DNA from: Vitellaria paradoxa
Taxonomy: Eukaryota > Streptophyta > Magnoliopsida > Ericales > Sapotaceae
Length of the DNA stretch: 64,000 nucleotides
Direction: 5' to 3'
NCBI GenBank assembly: GCA_019916065.1
Contig: JAINTL010000049.1
Location: forward strand, 462,814-526,813
Shown: positions 22,726 to 34,125 of the stretch, piece after piece
Position numbering within the stretch: the first letter of the stretch is position 1
Layout: every line of letters starts with the position of its first letter
Program-made: the position numbers and the translations under genes
Notes under the pieces: model-generated
Told to the model about the DNA's origin: nothing
The model's database searches: none
Seen by the model: only the letters and a program-made list of their open reading frames with translations

Positions 22726-23279
22726 ATGGTATCATAGAAAGATCCTATAATCTATTTGATTTCTCTTAGGTTCTTGTGTCTATATCAAAAAACCTAACTG
22801 CCTAAGTTTCTTGCGTCCGTATCATGAAAACAAAATTGACAATCTCACTAGTCACCAATCAATGGCGTCAATTCTCCATCGTCATCAAGCGTAGTCAAAT
22901 TCTCGCAATCGACGCGCCCTAACCAACAACCCAATAGCCGATAGCATCATTCTTAGTCGTCGAAGCTTGACCATCGTTGACTCACTTCAACTAAGAGTTG
23001 AAGCCTTTATCGTCGAAGCCCTCATCGTAAACCCCTAACTATCGTTGTTGACTCAGCAACTTAGTCATCGCAGTGAACCTCATTGAAGGTTCCTTAGTTG
23101 AGTTGACTCACATCGGCTCAGCGATCTCAGCTATCACAGTTGCATCAACGACTGGCAAGGTATCCTATTCCCTTCATGGTTATCTTATCCTAGCGCTACT
23201 CTTGGTATTCCTTTATGACTTCCGAATCAACTATCGTCACTAGTATTCCCATGGAATCAAAGACAATTGGCTTTGGAAA

Positions 23280-24040
23280 TTGGCATAATCATCTCACTAC
23301 TAGAAAATTAAATGGGAAAAATTATCTTCAATGATCCATGGCAGTAAAAATTACCTTGAGTAGACTTGGCAAGTGGAGACATCTTATTGACTTTGCACCA
23401 TCATCATCCCAATCCTCCTATGACACTAGCATTTAGGATGACGTTGATATTGTGAGCTTTTTATGGGATTCTATGGGATTTGAAATTGCAGACCTTTGCA
23501 TTAATTTAGATACTAGTAAGGACATTTGGGAGTATGCTTAGCTTTTGTGCTCTAATGACCTCAGTTGTCTCTATAATGTAACTAGTGACTTTTCCAAGCT
23601 TCAGCAGTCTGGCAATGGCAAAAACATCACTCAATACTTTGCAACTCAAACAAAAATGTATGAAGAATTGAACTCACTCCAACTATTATCCACTAACATT
23701 CATGAGATGCAAAAATATCGTGACCAAATAGTTGTTCTCAAGTTTCTTGCTGGTCTTGATCTAGAAGTTAAACTAGTATAGGCATAGATATTTTGAGTAG
23801 TGTCTCTTCCATCTTTTATCCAGACATATTCTTAAACTCTAATGGTTGCATTCCAGAATTTTACTCCAAGAAAATTTGAGTCCACATGGTCAGACATGTG
23901 CTTATACTCCTGATGGGCGTGATATGCGAGGAGATCACAATAATAAAGGCAAAGGGTCTCGGTCCAAGTGCACTTATTGTGGAAAGCTTGGACATGTCTG
24001 TGAGAAATGTTGGAAATTGCATGGTAAGGCAACTCATATC
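23280..24040 (+). pseudogene. Element C gag remnant
   Basis: Contains TTRKLNGKNYLQ near 23300, then NITQYFATQTKMYEELNSLQ, FLAGLDLEVK and a complete CCHC knuckle near 23968-24010 (CTYCGKLGHVCEKC). Frame changes and stops lie near 23540 and 23780-23850. The frame after the knuckle (GKATHI) runs straight into 24627 (AHARIS) once the inserted element at 24041-24618 and one target copy are ignored. Confidence 0.75.
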
Positions 24041-24618
24041 CAAGGGCAGACCCAGAAATTTTATTGTGTGGGAGCAAAATTAAATAAAAAGAAATATTAC
24101 AAATTTTTAAATAACAACTAAAATAAGGCAAATTTAAAATGGTGTCTTGATTGGGAGATGATGAGAGTTTGAGAAAATAAAAAGAATGGGTTGAGAGAGA
24201 GTGAAAGAGAAAGGTTGGGTTGAGAGAGAGGGATAGAGAAAGAGTGGTGTAAAAAAATAAAAAATAAAAAAACTACTGCAAATTAAGTTTGATAAGAGAG
24301 GGGGAGAGAGAGAGAGGTGGAAAAAATAAAAGAGGCTACTTAGGTTTAATGAGATGGGGAATGAAAGATGAAAAGACTTCGAGATATTAAATGATGTGTA
24401 TTTAGTTTATAGAGAGAGTGGATAAAGTAGCCCAAAAAAACAAAAGGAAAAAAAGTATAAATATAATTTTTTAAATTTAAAGAGGCAAATTTTAAATTTA
24501 GTGGGGGCAATTTATATATTATGTATTAAAAAATAAAAAAATAACATAAAATAAAATAAAAAATTTCCAGCTAGTGGGGCCAACTGCCCCCACTCGTCCC
24601 TTACTCAATCTGCCCTTG
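24041..24618. mobile_element. Non-autonomous hAT-type element (578 bp)
   Basis: Perfect 10-bp terminal inverted repeats (CAAGGGCAGA at 24041-24050 and TCTGCCCTTG at 24609-24618) are flanked by an 8-bp target duplication with one mismatch (CTCATATC 24033-24040, CTCATATG 24619-24626). The 8-bp duplication and the CA-G-rich ends fit the hAT superfamily. The interior is AT-rich with GA-rich simple repeats and has no transposase. Its removal restores the copia gag sense across the site. Confidence 0.8.
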
Positions 24619-26360
24619 CTCATATGGCTCACGCAAGAATCTCTGAGCTGGCTATTTTTACTAACGGACCTAATTGCAGTGAGACTAGTTCATCTACACT
24701 TGCGACTATTTTCGGTGAAGAGTGTTCTAAGTTCTTCTACTATCAAAAAGTTCGGGCAATCACGTTACTTGTTCGTCTACATCCCTTGCATCCTATATTC
24801 TTGACTCTGATGTTTCAGATCATATGTCTAGAACACTTAGATTATTTTCTACCCTTCAACATTCATCTGCTATCCCTCTTGTTACTACTGCTATTGAATC
24901 TAATAACCTCATGAGGGAATGGGTAATATCCATCCTTTTCTTACTTTACCTTTATCTTCTGCCTTATATGTACCATATTTTTTCTTTAATCTCCCATCTA
25001 CAAGTAATTTACTTAGTAGTTAGATTGCTCTGTAACCTTTTTTCCTGATTCTGTTATTATTCTAAGGGAATCTACTACCTGTATGTACCATTGCACCAGC
25101 CTCTACGGCATGTTCAACAATTCCTTCACCCCTTAATATCCACTACCGTTTGGTCATCCTTATATTATTGGATTGAATACAATGGTTCCTAGTTTATGTC
25201 ATTTGAAATCTTTAGATTGTGAGTTGTGTCAATTAAGAAAGCATCATCGTGCTTCCTTTTCTCCTAGGATTAATAATAAGGATTTACACCCCTTTCACTT
25301 GGTTCATTCAGATATTTGGGGGTTGAGTTGTGTAATTTCTAAATTATGATTTCAATACTTTATGACTTTTGTGGATGATTTTTCAAGAACTACTTGGTTA
25401 TATTTTATGGAAATTTGTTTTGAATTATTCTCTATTTTTAAATTCTTTTGTATTGAAATTCAAACATAGTCTAGTGTACCGAGTAAAATTATTCGTAGTG
25501 CTAATCTTGAGGAGTATTTTTCAAAACCTTTCACTGATTTCATGTCCTCTCTTGGAATGATTCATCAATCTTCTTGTCATTGCACTTTGCAACAAAATGG
25601 AATAACTGAGAGAAAGAATTCACATCTCATTGAAACTGCACAATGTTTATTATTCCAAATGCATGTTCCTAAAGCCCATTGGGGCAATGCAATACTTACT
25701 GTTTGTCACTCGATTAACTGGATGACTTTTTAATTTGCATAACATGTCCCTCATTCCATCTTGTTTCCCAAATAGCCCTTGTTTCCTGTCGCATTTGTTT
25801 TTCAACTTGATAGTGGGGTTAATAAACTTGCTCCCCATGCACATAAATGTGTCTTTGTGGGATATTCTCATTTACAAAAAAGGTATTAGTTTTATAGTCT
25901 ATCTCTCAATCGATGCTTTATATGGGCTAACGTCACATTCTTTGGGTCTTACCTGTTCTTCTCTCCTTATCCATCTCTATCCTTTTTTTGATAAAGATGT
26001 CCCTTTACCAATTCTTCCTACAACTGCAGCTCTGCCTTCCCCTTCCACACGTCTCTCTTGTCATGACCTGCAGGTTTACAAGTGACGACTGATAGTTGCA
26101 ACTCCAGAACCTTCTATCACTTCAGCTTCTTCTCCTGCGTCTACAAAACTTGTTGATGATTTAGGTCTTCCCATGCTCTCTAGAAATGTAAACATACTTA
26201 TACTTCTCATCTAATTTCTAATTTTGTCTCTTATCATGCCTTATCACCCTCATACCATGCACTTGTTTTCTTTATATCTTTTATACCTATTCATAACTCT
26301 GTGCATGAAGTTCTTTCTCATCTCTATCGACTTCAAGTGCAAAAGGAAGTTTTCTTGTGT
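24619..26360 (+). pseudogene. Element C protease to integrase remnant
   Basis: Protease-like sense lies near 24780-24850 (DSDVSDHMSRTLR, active site damaged). GAG-pre-integrase lies near 25140-25290 (MVPSLCHLKSLDCELCQLRK), and integrase near 25300-25730 (FMTFVDDFSRTTWL and LQQNGITERKN). The linker runs to about 26090. It has many stops and no RT beyond. Confidence 0.7.
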
Positions 26361-27204
26361 TGCTGAATTGTGGTTAGACCCCTCACTCTAGGGACCAAAT
26401 GCAAATTTGGGAGTGGATCTCATTTCCGCAATTGAAACCCCTAATTTCTTTTGTAGTTACTAAACTTATGGAACAACCATCAAGGGTTAGATTAGGAGTA
26501 CTATCAGATCTTCTGGTTCTAAATTCTACTTCTAAGGTCTAGATTGATGATTCCAAACTACCATGAAGTTTTTGGCTGGTTCATTTTAGAAGCTTTCTCT
26601 AAGTTGTGTTTGTTTGTGAATGTGATCATTGATGTGATAAATTGCTTGAATTCTTGTTTTCATTCTTTATTGTTTTCTCTACTTTATTGCTGGTCTTCAA
26701 ATTATTGGCCTAACAGTTGGAACACCATCTAAGTGCCTGCTCTTTGAGATTGTTTAGATTATCTATTTTCTCTAAATAGTCACTGGTAGAAAGTTCTTGT
26801 TGATGTAGTTTTTGTTCTGCAAGTTTTGCCTACAATATAAATCACAATCTTCCTTTTTCGAAATTTACATTTATTAAGCTAATGTTTGGAACATGCATTT
26901 GTGAAGGGAAAAGAAAAGTGAAGGAAAAATGTGTGAAAATGAAATAAAGTGAAAAAGTAATTTCATTTTTTCTTCTTGTGTTAGAAAAATGAGAAGAAAA
27001 TGGATAGATATTTGTCAAGAAATTTTAAAGTTTTTTTTTTTGGTAAATAAGTAAGAAATTTTAAAGTTTACTTGGTTACGCATAAAAAAATGACACAAAC
27101 TAGTAATTTTATTTTCCCTTTACATTTCTTTTTCTCCACAAATCTAAGCTCTGAATATAGTGTAAATTTCTTATTTTTCCACTATCATATAGTGCCTAAG
27201 ATCC
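26361..27204. other. Non-coding stretch between element C and the hAT transposon
   Basis: AT-rich sequence with no convincing open frame or exon. A poly-T run near 27030-27042 and GAAAAG-rich stretches near 26905-27000 may be remnants of an unidentified repeat. Nothing else seen. Confidence 0.5.
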
Positions 27205-27226
27205 ATTATAGGCTATGAAGCACGGA

Positions 27227-27400
27227 TACTTCAAATTAAGTGCCGTACTCGTATCGAATACTTCGGGGATACGGATACGGCTCGGATACGTATCGGATAT
27301 GCCACGTGGCGTATCCGATTTTTTTATTTTAAATTTTTGGATAGGATACAGCTAGGATACGCGCAGGATACGGCAAGGATACTTCCAAGATACGGCAGGC
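27227..27400. repeat. Left subterminal repeats of the hAT transposon
   Basis: About ten copies of GGATAC, CGGATA or their inverse occur between the left terminus and 27400. The right end (30760-30853) mirrors this with GTATCC and CCGTATC copies. Clustered hexamers near both ends are characteristic of hAT elements. Confidence 0.75.
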
Positions 27401-27708
27401 GTCCAAACGTAATATTTTAAAACTTTTTTGGGGTAAAATTGATATGATAAAATTTTAGTAGGGGTCAAACCGTAATTAACTAAAATATAGTTTAATACTT
27501 ATTCTTCTCTTATGTATACTTGAGACGTCCGAAGGATAAAAAAAACCCTAGACCTTGACGATGGCACATGTTGCTCGACACCAACAGTCCCGACGATTTC
27601 GCCGGTTGCGGTGCCACCTCCGGCGACCTGCAAGGTAAGTTTTTTTTTTTTCTGTTTTATTTTTCTTTTTCATTGCAGTCTCTACACTGATCTCTCTATC
27701 TCTCAAGT

Positions 27709-27790
27709 TGCGCTCTCTCTCTCTCTCTTTCTCTCTCGCGCTGCTCTCTCTCTCTTGCTGCTCCCTCCCTCCCTTCTTTTTCTATCTCAT
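27709..27790 (+). repeat. CT-rich microsatellite
   Basis: Imperfect (CT)n/(TC)n tract in the transposon's 5' untranslated region, upstream of the transposase ATG. Of no known function. Confidence 0.8.
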
Positions 27791-28216
27791 GATGTTCTGT
27801 CTCTCGCTGTTATCTATTGCTGTTTTTTTTTTTAATTGCCCGCTGTATTTCATTTTTTTTTAATTTCTGGCTGTATTTCGCTGCTTTCGTTGCTTAATTT
27901 CTGGCTATATTTCGTTTTTTTTTTTAATTTCTGGCTGTATTTCACTGCTTTCGCTGCTTAATTTCCTGCTTATTTTGTTGCTTTCATTTGTTTGTGCACA
28001 GCTTTCTTTTTATTTTTTTATTCTAAATTTGTGTTGTATTGATATTAGAATAGTGGTATAAATTGAAAATATATGAATTTTAAAATTTGGAGATTATAGT
28101 TTTAAAACGCAAATTGAAAATAGATTGAAAATTTAATCTAACTATTTTTTATTAGACTTTAAATTTTTTTGCTCTCTAATTCTATTTTTTTTTATCACAG
28201 CCACTGTTTTGAAAAC

Positions 28217-30520
28217 ATGTCCACTTCAATTGCTAGTGTCACTCCTGTTTCTGATTGTGATGAGAATAAGCCACTTTGGAAATATGTAATGAAGATGGAA
28301 AAAAGTGGCAAAGGAGGAGGAGGCAATTCTCAATTTCAGTGTAATTTTTGCTGTGTAGTATACAAGGGTTCATACACTAGGGTGAGGGCACATTTGTTGA
28401 AAATCAAGAACATTGGAATTGCAGTATGTTCCAAAGTTACTAGCAAGGAAATTTCTGAATTTCAAAAACTGGAAGAAGAGGTAGAGTAGAGGCAAAAAAG
28501 CACACAACCAAAGAAGGTGCCTTTGCCTCCTGGCCCTCCTTCGTCATTTGGTGGCATATCTTTTACTCAAGCACAACAAGAAATTGAATCAAAAAAGAGA
28601 AAAACCAGCTCTAGCGGGAGTGCAAGTGACAATCGCCTTTTGAAGGCTTTTAATATGGGGGCTCGAGATCATCTCCACAGTGACATTGCTAGGATGTTCT
28701 TCTCGTCAGGTTTGCCATTTCATTTGGCTAGAAACCCGTATTATGTGAGTTCTTACTCTTTTGCGGCAAATAACAACATACCTTGATACCTACCGCCAGG
28801 ATACAATTTGTTGAGAACTACATTGCTTAAAAAAGAAAGGGCAAATATAGATAGGTTATTAGAACCTATTAGAGGCACATGGAGTGAGAAAGGGGTGAGC
28901 ATTGTTAGTGATGGTTGGAGTGACTCTCAAAGAAGGCCCTTAATTAATTTTATGGTGGTGATAGAAGGTGTGCCTATGTTTCTTAAAGCGGTTGATTGCA
29001 CGGGGGAAACCAAAGACAAGTATTTTATTGAAAATTTGATGAAAGAAGTAATCATAGAGGTTGGACCCCAAAATGTAGTCTAAGTGATAACAGATAATGC
29101 TCCAAATTGTAAGGTGGCAGGACAGTTAATTGAGTCATAATTTCCTCACATTGTATGGACACCTTGTGTTGTGCATACTCTCAATCTTGCATTGAAAAAC
29201 ATTTGTTTCGCAAAAAATGTTGAGAATAATGCTTTCACTTTTGAAGAATGTTCATGGATTAGTGATGTTATTGGAGATGTTATGGTGATAAAGAATTTTA
29301 TCACTAATCATAGTATGAGGTTGGCAATATACCATGAATTTGTGCCTTTGAAGTTGCTTTTAGTTGCCGAAACCCGATTCGCTTCCTCTATTGTAATGCT
29401 TAGAAGATTCAAGCTCATAAAGCAAGGTCTTCGAACTATGGTAATTAGTGATAAATGGGCTTGTTATAAGGATGATGATGTGGAGAAGGCAAGATTTGTT
29501 TTCACTAAAGTATTGGATGACATATGGTGGGAGAAAATTGATTACATCATTTCCTTTACTGCACCCATTTACGACATGCTTAGGGCTTGTGATACGGATA
29601 AGCCATGTCTTCACTTAGTTTATGATATGTGGGATACAATGATTGAGCAAGTGAGAATGGCAATATATAGGCATGAGAAAAAACAATTGGAAGAGGAGTC
29701 AACCTTTTATAATGTAGTGCATGAAATTCTTGTTGATCGGTGGAACAAGAACAATACCCCGCTTCATTGCTTGGCACATTCGCTAAATTCAAGGTAATTT
29801 CAATATTTTAATTTATTAATTTTATTAGTAGGATTTAAAAATTCACATATAAAAATTAATTGTTAAATTAAATATTTGTTTTTTAGATATTATATCGATC
29901 AATGGCTTCATAAGGATCCAAAGCGAGTTCCGCCACATAGGGATGAGGAGGTAACACTTGGACAAAACAAATGCTTAAAAAAGTACTATGATGATCCAGA
30001 GAAGCGCAATAAGGCCATGTTGGAGTGTGCCAAGTTTTCGGCTAAAACGGGTCCATTTTCCGATTTTGATTCCATTCAAGCTAGATGGAATTATGATCCT
30101 CATAGTTGGTGGACTATGCATGGCACTTTTGCTCCACATCTTCAATCTGTGGCTTTAAAGCTACTTGCACAACCTGCATCCTCATCGTGTTGTGAGAGAA
30201 ATTGGAGCACATACTCCTTTATTCATTCGGTGAGAAGAAACAAAATGACACCTCAACGTGTAAAGGATTTGGTTTTCATTCATAGCAATCTTCGTCTTTT
30301 GTCAAGGAAAAGCGCACAATACTATCAAGGAGAAACGAAGATGTGGGACATAGCAGGAGACAAGTTTGAATCCCTAGATGAAATTAGAATTCTTGAAGTT
30401 GCCAACCTCTCACTTGATGAGCTTGAATTGGAATCTATCTTGTTTACAGATGATGGAGATGGAGATAGAGGAGTCAATGAAGAAGGGACTGATGAGTTGA
30501 TTGAAGTTGGATCCAACTAA
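28217..30520 (+). pseudogene. hAT transposase pseudogene (two exons, four in-frame stops)
   Basis: The reading frame starts at the ATG at 28217. Exon 1 runs to 29793, the intron is 29794-29886 (GT...AG), and exon 2 runs from 29887 to 30520. Both exons are in a single frame without frameshifts. An N-terminal BED-type zinc finger (WKYVMKMEKSGKG, CNFC, then RVRAHLL) is followed by the DUF659-like core (GVSIVSDGWSDSQRRPLINF, then ITDNAPNCKVAG). At the C-terminus is the hAT dimerisation region (LLAQPASSSCCERNWSTYSF, RVKDLVFIHSNLRLL). Stops are TAG 28487, TGA 28784, TAA 29081 and TAA 29138. Three of them fit C-to-T changes of glutamine codons. It would cut and paste the element in the nucleus if intact. 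Confidence 0.9.
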
Positions 30521-30861
30521 AATTTAGGAAATGAAAAAACTATTTTTATTTTGGGATGTATGAAATTGTATTTGATACTTTTTTTTATATTTGTGCTTTG
30601 TGTATGAATGATATTGGTAGTTTTGAATATGAATGATATTAATTTATGGATTGAATGATATTTTCCATGCTATATGATTGTAATTTATATAACGTTTAGT
30701 AGTATGCAGATTTTATCTTCAAAAATATTTTAAATAAAATATATATTTTATTTTATTTTTTTGCCGTATCCCTGCCGTATCCGTATCTTCATTTTTTGAA
30801 AATTGCCGTATCCCGTACCCGTATCTGTACCCACTCCTGTATCCGTATCATAGATTATAGG

Positions 30862-31274
30862 TTTCCAATTTTTAAGAACTGGGAAGTGAAACTGTTGGCA
30901 AGAAGGGCTTTGTTCATAATGCCGTAAATATAGGCGTAGATTTTTGTTGGTTTATTTGAGGCCTTCTGTTGAAGTGATTAATTATGTACCTGTCTGATGG
31001 TTGTTACTGGAAGAGGGCTCTTCAATTATACTTCTAAAATGTTAAAATTTTTAATTAGGTGAAAAAGGGAAGGGGGGGGGGGGGGGGAAGGCCCAAATGA
31101 ATAACGAAAAGCACGCTACTGGAAATTTATTTTGGATGTATTCTTTCTTAATTTAACATAATTTATTTATGTTAAGAGATTTTTTTTTAAATACTTTACA
31201 AATCAACTTTGATTTGTTGAGAGGATTACGCTCTTTTTTGAGTCACAAAATCAAACTTAGTTGTGTGAAAGGCT
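30862..31274. other. Non-coding stretch with a G16 run
   Basis: No coding sense. Contains a run of 16 G at 31072-31087, which is a likely source of sequencing length error and a possible G-quadruplex. Confidence 0.5.
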
Positions 31275-31669
31275 AAGAGCAAGCAAAAACAAATAAAAGG
31301 AAAAAGAAAAATGAAATTCTCTCTGTCCTTGTCCACTCCCTTTTGTTCACCTTATTTTTCTCTACGATCTAAGCTTGCTATCTTAGGTATTTGGCAAGAT
31401 TGTTTATGTCTTTATATTCGTGAGAACTGAAGCCATTGTACCATCATCTATAGAAATGCTATTTTTAGAGTTGAGAGTAAGCAAAAACAAATAAAAGGAA
31501 AAAGAAAAATGAAATTCTTTCTGTCCTTGTCCACTCCCTTTTGTTCACCTTATTTTTCTCTGTGATCTAGGCTTGCTATCTTGGGTATTTGGCAAGATTG
31601 TTTATATCTTTATATTCGTGAGAACTGAAGCCATTGTACCATCAGCTATAGAAATGCTATTTTTAGAGT
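31275..31669. repeat. Tandem duplication, two copies of about 198 bp
   Basis: The sequence AAGCAAAAACAAATAAAAGG at 31281 recurs at 31479 and the following 190 bases match with a handful of substitutions. The unit includes TTGTTCACCTTATTTTTCTC and ends at CTATTTTTAGAGT. It is non-coding and lies just upstream of the SINE and the OBERON-like gene. Confidence 0.9.
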
Positions 31670-31828
31670 AGAGGGGATAACCCAGTTGTAAAGACTTTCC
31701 CTGTTTAGGCCAGGCTCTTGGGTTCAACTCATGATTCTCCATCCCCTGGCTTCAGCCTCTTATGGAGAACAATCCCCAACCGCACCCCCCCCCCCCGGCC
31801 CAAAAAAATAAAATAAAAATAAAAAAGC
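31667..31828 (+). mobile_element. tRNA-derived SINE
   Basis: The left part resembles a tRNA gene promoter: an A-box-like CCCAGTTGTAAAGAC near 31681, and a B box (GGTTCAACTC, 31721-31730) about 40 bases on. The right end is C12 (31785-31796) then an A-rich tail. Flanks AATGCTATTTTTAG (31653-31666) and AATGTTATTTTTTAG (31829-31843) form an imperfect 14-15 bp target duplication. Length and structure fit a plant SINE. Confidence 0.65.
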
Positions 31829-31965
31829 AATGTTATTTTTTAGTTAACAGGTCCTTCAAAGAGCTCAAGTATTCTGAGGTTTATATTTTCAGACATAAAT
31901 CTTCTATCTTTGGCACTTTTCCTTTTTCTTTAAAAACTACTTTTGCTGAAACATGGTGTAGGCAG

Positions 31966-33702
31966 TGAAGAGGACTTCACATTTCTCACTGTACCAGGCC
32001 ATGGAGAGGAGTTCACGTTTCTCACTGTACATTCTGAGGAGATAGGAGAACATTTGGGGTCAGATTCCCAGTTTGGGGCTGTGGGTTGTAATGCTGGTAA
32101 CATGATGTGCAGTAGTTTAGTAGAAGCAAGAAATACCCCTTCAGAAGCCATGGCTTGTGATATTTGCTGCAGTGAACCTGGTTTCTGTCGAGATTGTTGT
32201 TGTATCCTTTGTTCTAAGACTATCAGTTTAGCCTATGGAGGCTACAGCTTCATTAGATGCAAGGCTGTGGTAGGTGATGGCATTATTTGTGGGCATGTTG
32301 CCCACATGGTCTGTGCTCTTCGAGCATACATGGCTGGAACAGTTGGAGGTAGCATTGATCTTGACGCTGAATATTTTTGCCGACGGTGTGATATGAGGAC
32401 TGATCTGATCTCACATGTTACGAAACTTTTACAGACGTGTGAATCTATATATTCACGGGATGACATTAAGAAGATTCTACATGTTGGCTATTGTGTTTTA
32501 CGTGGCTCACAGAGAACAAGTGCAAAGAGTTTGTTTTATCAAATTGAATCCGCCCTAGCAAAGGTATAGTTGAACCAATGATCTGTGGTCTGCCTTTTTA
32601 TAGATAAAATATCTTTGTTTTCTTGGGTTGCTAAAACTGGCAGTATGATCAATCTGATGCTTACACCAGCTTCAGAGTGGGACTTCTCTTGAAGATATTT
32701 GGAAGACAAAAAACTTGCCAGTTGTCACTACAGGTAATTTTTCTCTCCAACCTCCTGTTCCAAGAAGTTATTGTCCAGTTGCTGTGGGCCATTTGGGAGA
32801 TGATGGCCAAATTTGTATGCTGGATGATAATGAATTGATCTGTGTGTGTTTGTGTGTGTTTATTATAAGTTTTCTTACACAATTATTATTATTATTATTA
32901 TACCTATATTCCCTGCAGAATTAATTTAGGAAATTAATATTACCCTGTGCTTTGGCTTCTTAGATACATGGAATTGTGCTCTTAAAATGCTACGACGTAG
33001 GAAATGTTATAATGTAAATACTTTGATATGGTGCTGAAACATCTTTTGTATCTCGCATTTTCTCCCTTAATTTTTTTAGCACTTAATGTGTTTCACAAAC
33101 TAGCTATGTCCACCACTGTCTCACTGATTTCCTTGATGGAGCTCTGGATGGACTAAATCACAGTTTCTTCGTTATATTTTTCCCTTTTCCCACTCTTTTG
33201 TTGCTCAATTACAGTTCTTCAGTCCCTGGGTAACTACTAGTTTCATTTTTTGATAGCAGGGTTATTCAATCATGGAAATGATGCACTGGTGGTCACAAAT
33301 TACAAGGAACCTTTAGATTTTGGATCAGGCACCCCCCAAACTTTAGCGAGGAACTTTGACCTCCAGATTCAGTCTCTAAAACTTGAGGATGAGATTAATG
33401 AGGTTCTGCAGGATCTGAGAAGGGCACAAGAGTCTGAATATAAGATTGCAGTGGAAAGGCTTTGTGGTCAAAAGGACTATATTCTAAATATGTATCAAAG
33501 GCTTGACAAAGAGAGGTCCAAGCTTTCTACATGCACATCATCAGATGACCCAGATGCCTCTCTTGAAGCTGTCCTAGAGAGGGTGGATCAGATAAAACAA
33601 GGGATTAAGAACCTGCGAGAGATGGAACAAGTGGCCAAGGGATTTGGAAAGACTTCCAAACATATTTTGAAAGAACATTTTGGGTTAGAAACCGATCATT
33701 AA
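31966..33702 (+). CDS. OBERON-like PHD-finger and coiled-coil protein (partial gene model, 3 exons)
   Basis: Exons are 31966-32563, 32670-32733 and 33260-33702, all with GT-AG junctions and one continuous frame to the TAA at 33700. Exon 1 carries the cysteine-rich Oberon-type PHD finger (ACDICCSEPGFCRDCCCILC, then HVAHMVCALRAYMAGTVGG and EYFCRRCDMRTDL). Exons 2-3 encode SGTSLEDIWK and a C-terminal coiled coil (ESLKLEDEI-type heptads, KDYILNMYQRLDKERSKL) ending GKTSKHILKEHFGLE. In Arabidopsis, OBERON proteins are nuclear PHD proteins needed for meristem and embryo development. This member's own role is unknown. No in-frame ATG lies upstream of MMCSS at 32102. The frame is open back to an AG acceptor at 31964-31965, so a 5' exon is probably upstream and unseen. 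Alternatively 32102 is the start. Confidence 0.8.
31970..32030 (+). repeat. 36-bp in-frame tandem repeat in the OBERON-like gene
   Basis: EDFTFLTVPGHG is followed at once by EEFTFLTVHS. The 25-nt cores at 31970-31994 and 32006-32030 differ at two positions. The unit is 12 codons, so the frame is kept. Confidence 0.85.
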
Positions 33703-34117
33703 CGTCAACTTCAGGCATTTACTGGTTGTATGCATCAACTAAACTGCTCTGTCAAATTTTGTTATTGAATGTCTTCAAACTTTGCTTTGGTGTTGGTCCA
33801 AGATCCGAATATAAAGGACTATTTTGGAATTTGCTTGTGTTCAGGGATCAAAGTGTGTACCAAGCTCCAATTAACTGGTTGGTAATTCCAACCCAAAGTC
33901 GTTACTTGTGAGTTGTGGCCTCTCTACTGTATGGGGAGTTCAGCTACGATATTAATTTTGGAAAGTTTTTCCTATATTGATCTCTGCCACATTTTATTAT
34001 CTCTCTCCACACAATTTTTTTTCCTCTTTTTTTTTTTCTCGTGCGAATATTTGGACAGTTATCATTCTTATTGCATGTTTTGATCTAAATGTACTATCTA
34101 AATATTCTTTTCTATTG
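33703..34117 (+). other. 3' flank of the OBERON-like gene
   Basis: Presumed 3' untranslated and downstream sequence. T-rich tracts occur near 34016-34040. No coding sense was recognised. Confidence 0.4.
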
Positions 34118-34125
34118 CATTCATT

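Larger units (their letters stand above)
22559..26360 (+). mobile_element. Element C: truncated Ty1/copia retrotransposon
   Basis: A short LTR (about 22559-22725) is followed by a primer-binding site (TGGTATCATAGAAAG, 22727), gag with a zinc knuckle, GAG-pre-integrase and integrase sense in plus orientation. Sense is lost after about 26360, before RT, and no 3' LTR is seen, so the element is truncated. A small hAT-type element sits at 24041-24618. The gag is related to those of elements A, B and M but is clearly diverged. Confidence 0.7.
27213..30853 (+). mobile_element. hAT transposon, full length, with broken transposase
   Basis: The 8-bp target duplication ATTATAGG is exact (27205-27212 and 30854-30861). 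Terminal inverted repeats are CTATGAAGCACGGATAC on the left and CTATGATACGGATAC (reverse complement) on the right. Both subterminal regions are packed with short CGGATAC or GTATCCG repeats, typical of transposase binding regions. The element is 3641 bp and holds one two-exon transposase gene in plus orientation. Four nonsense codons make it unable to supply its own transposase, but the ends look usable in trans. Confidence 0.93.

Noticed and set aside
27611..27835. Leucine/serine-rich open frame that could look like a membrane protein
   Set aside because: It is a translation of a CT microsatellite in the hAT 5' region.
31072..31087. G16 run as a regulatory G-quadruplex
   Set aside because: A single homopolymer run without spaced G-tracts is more likely a slippage tract; noted only as a feature.
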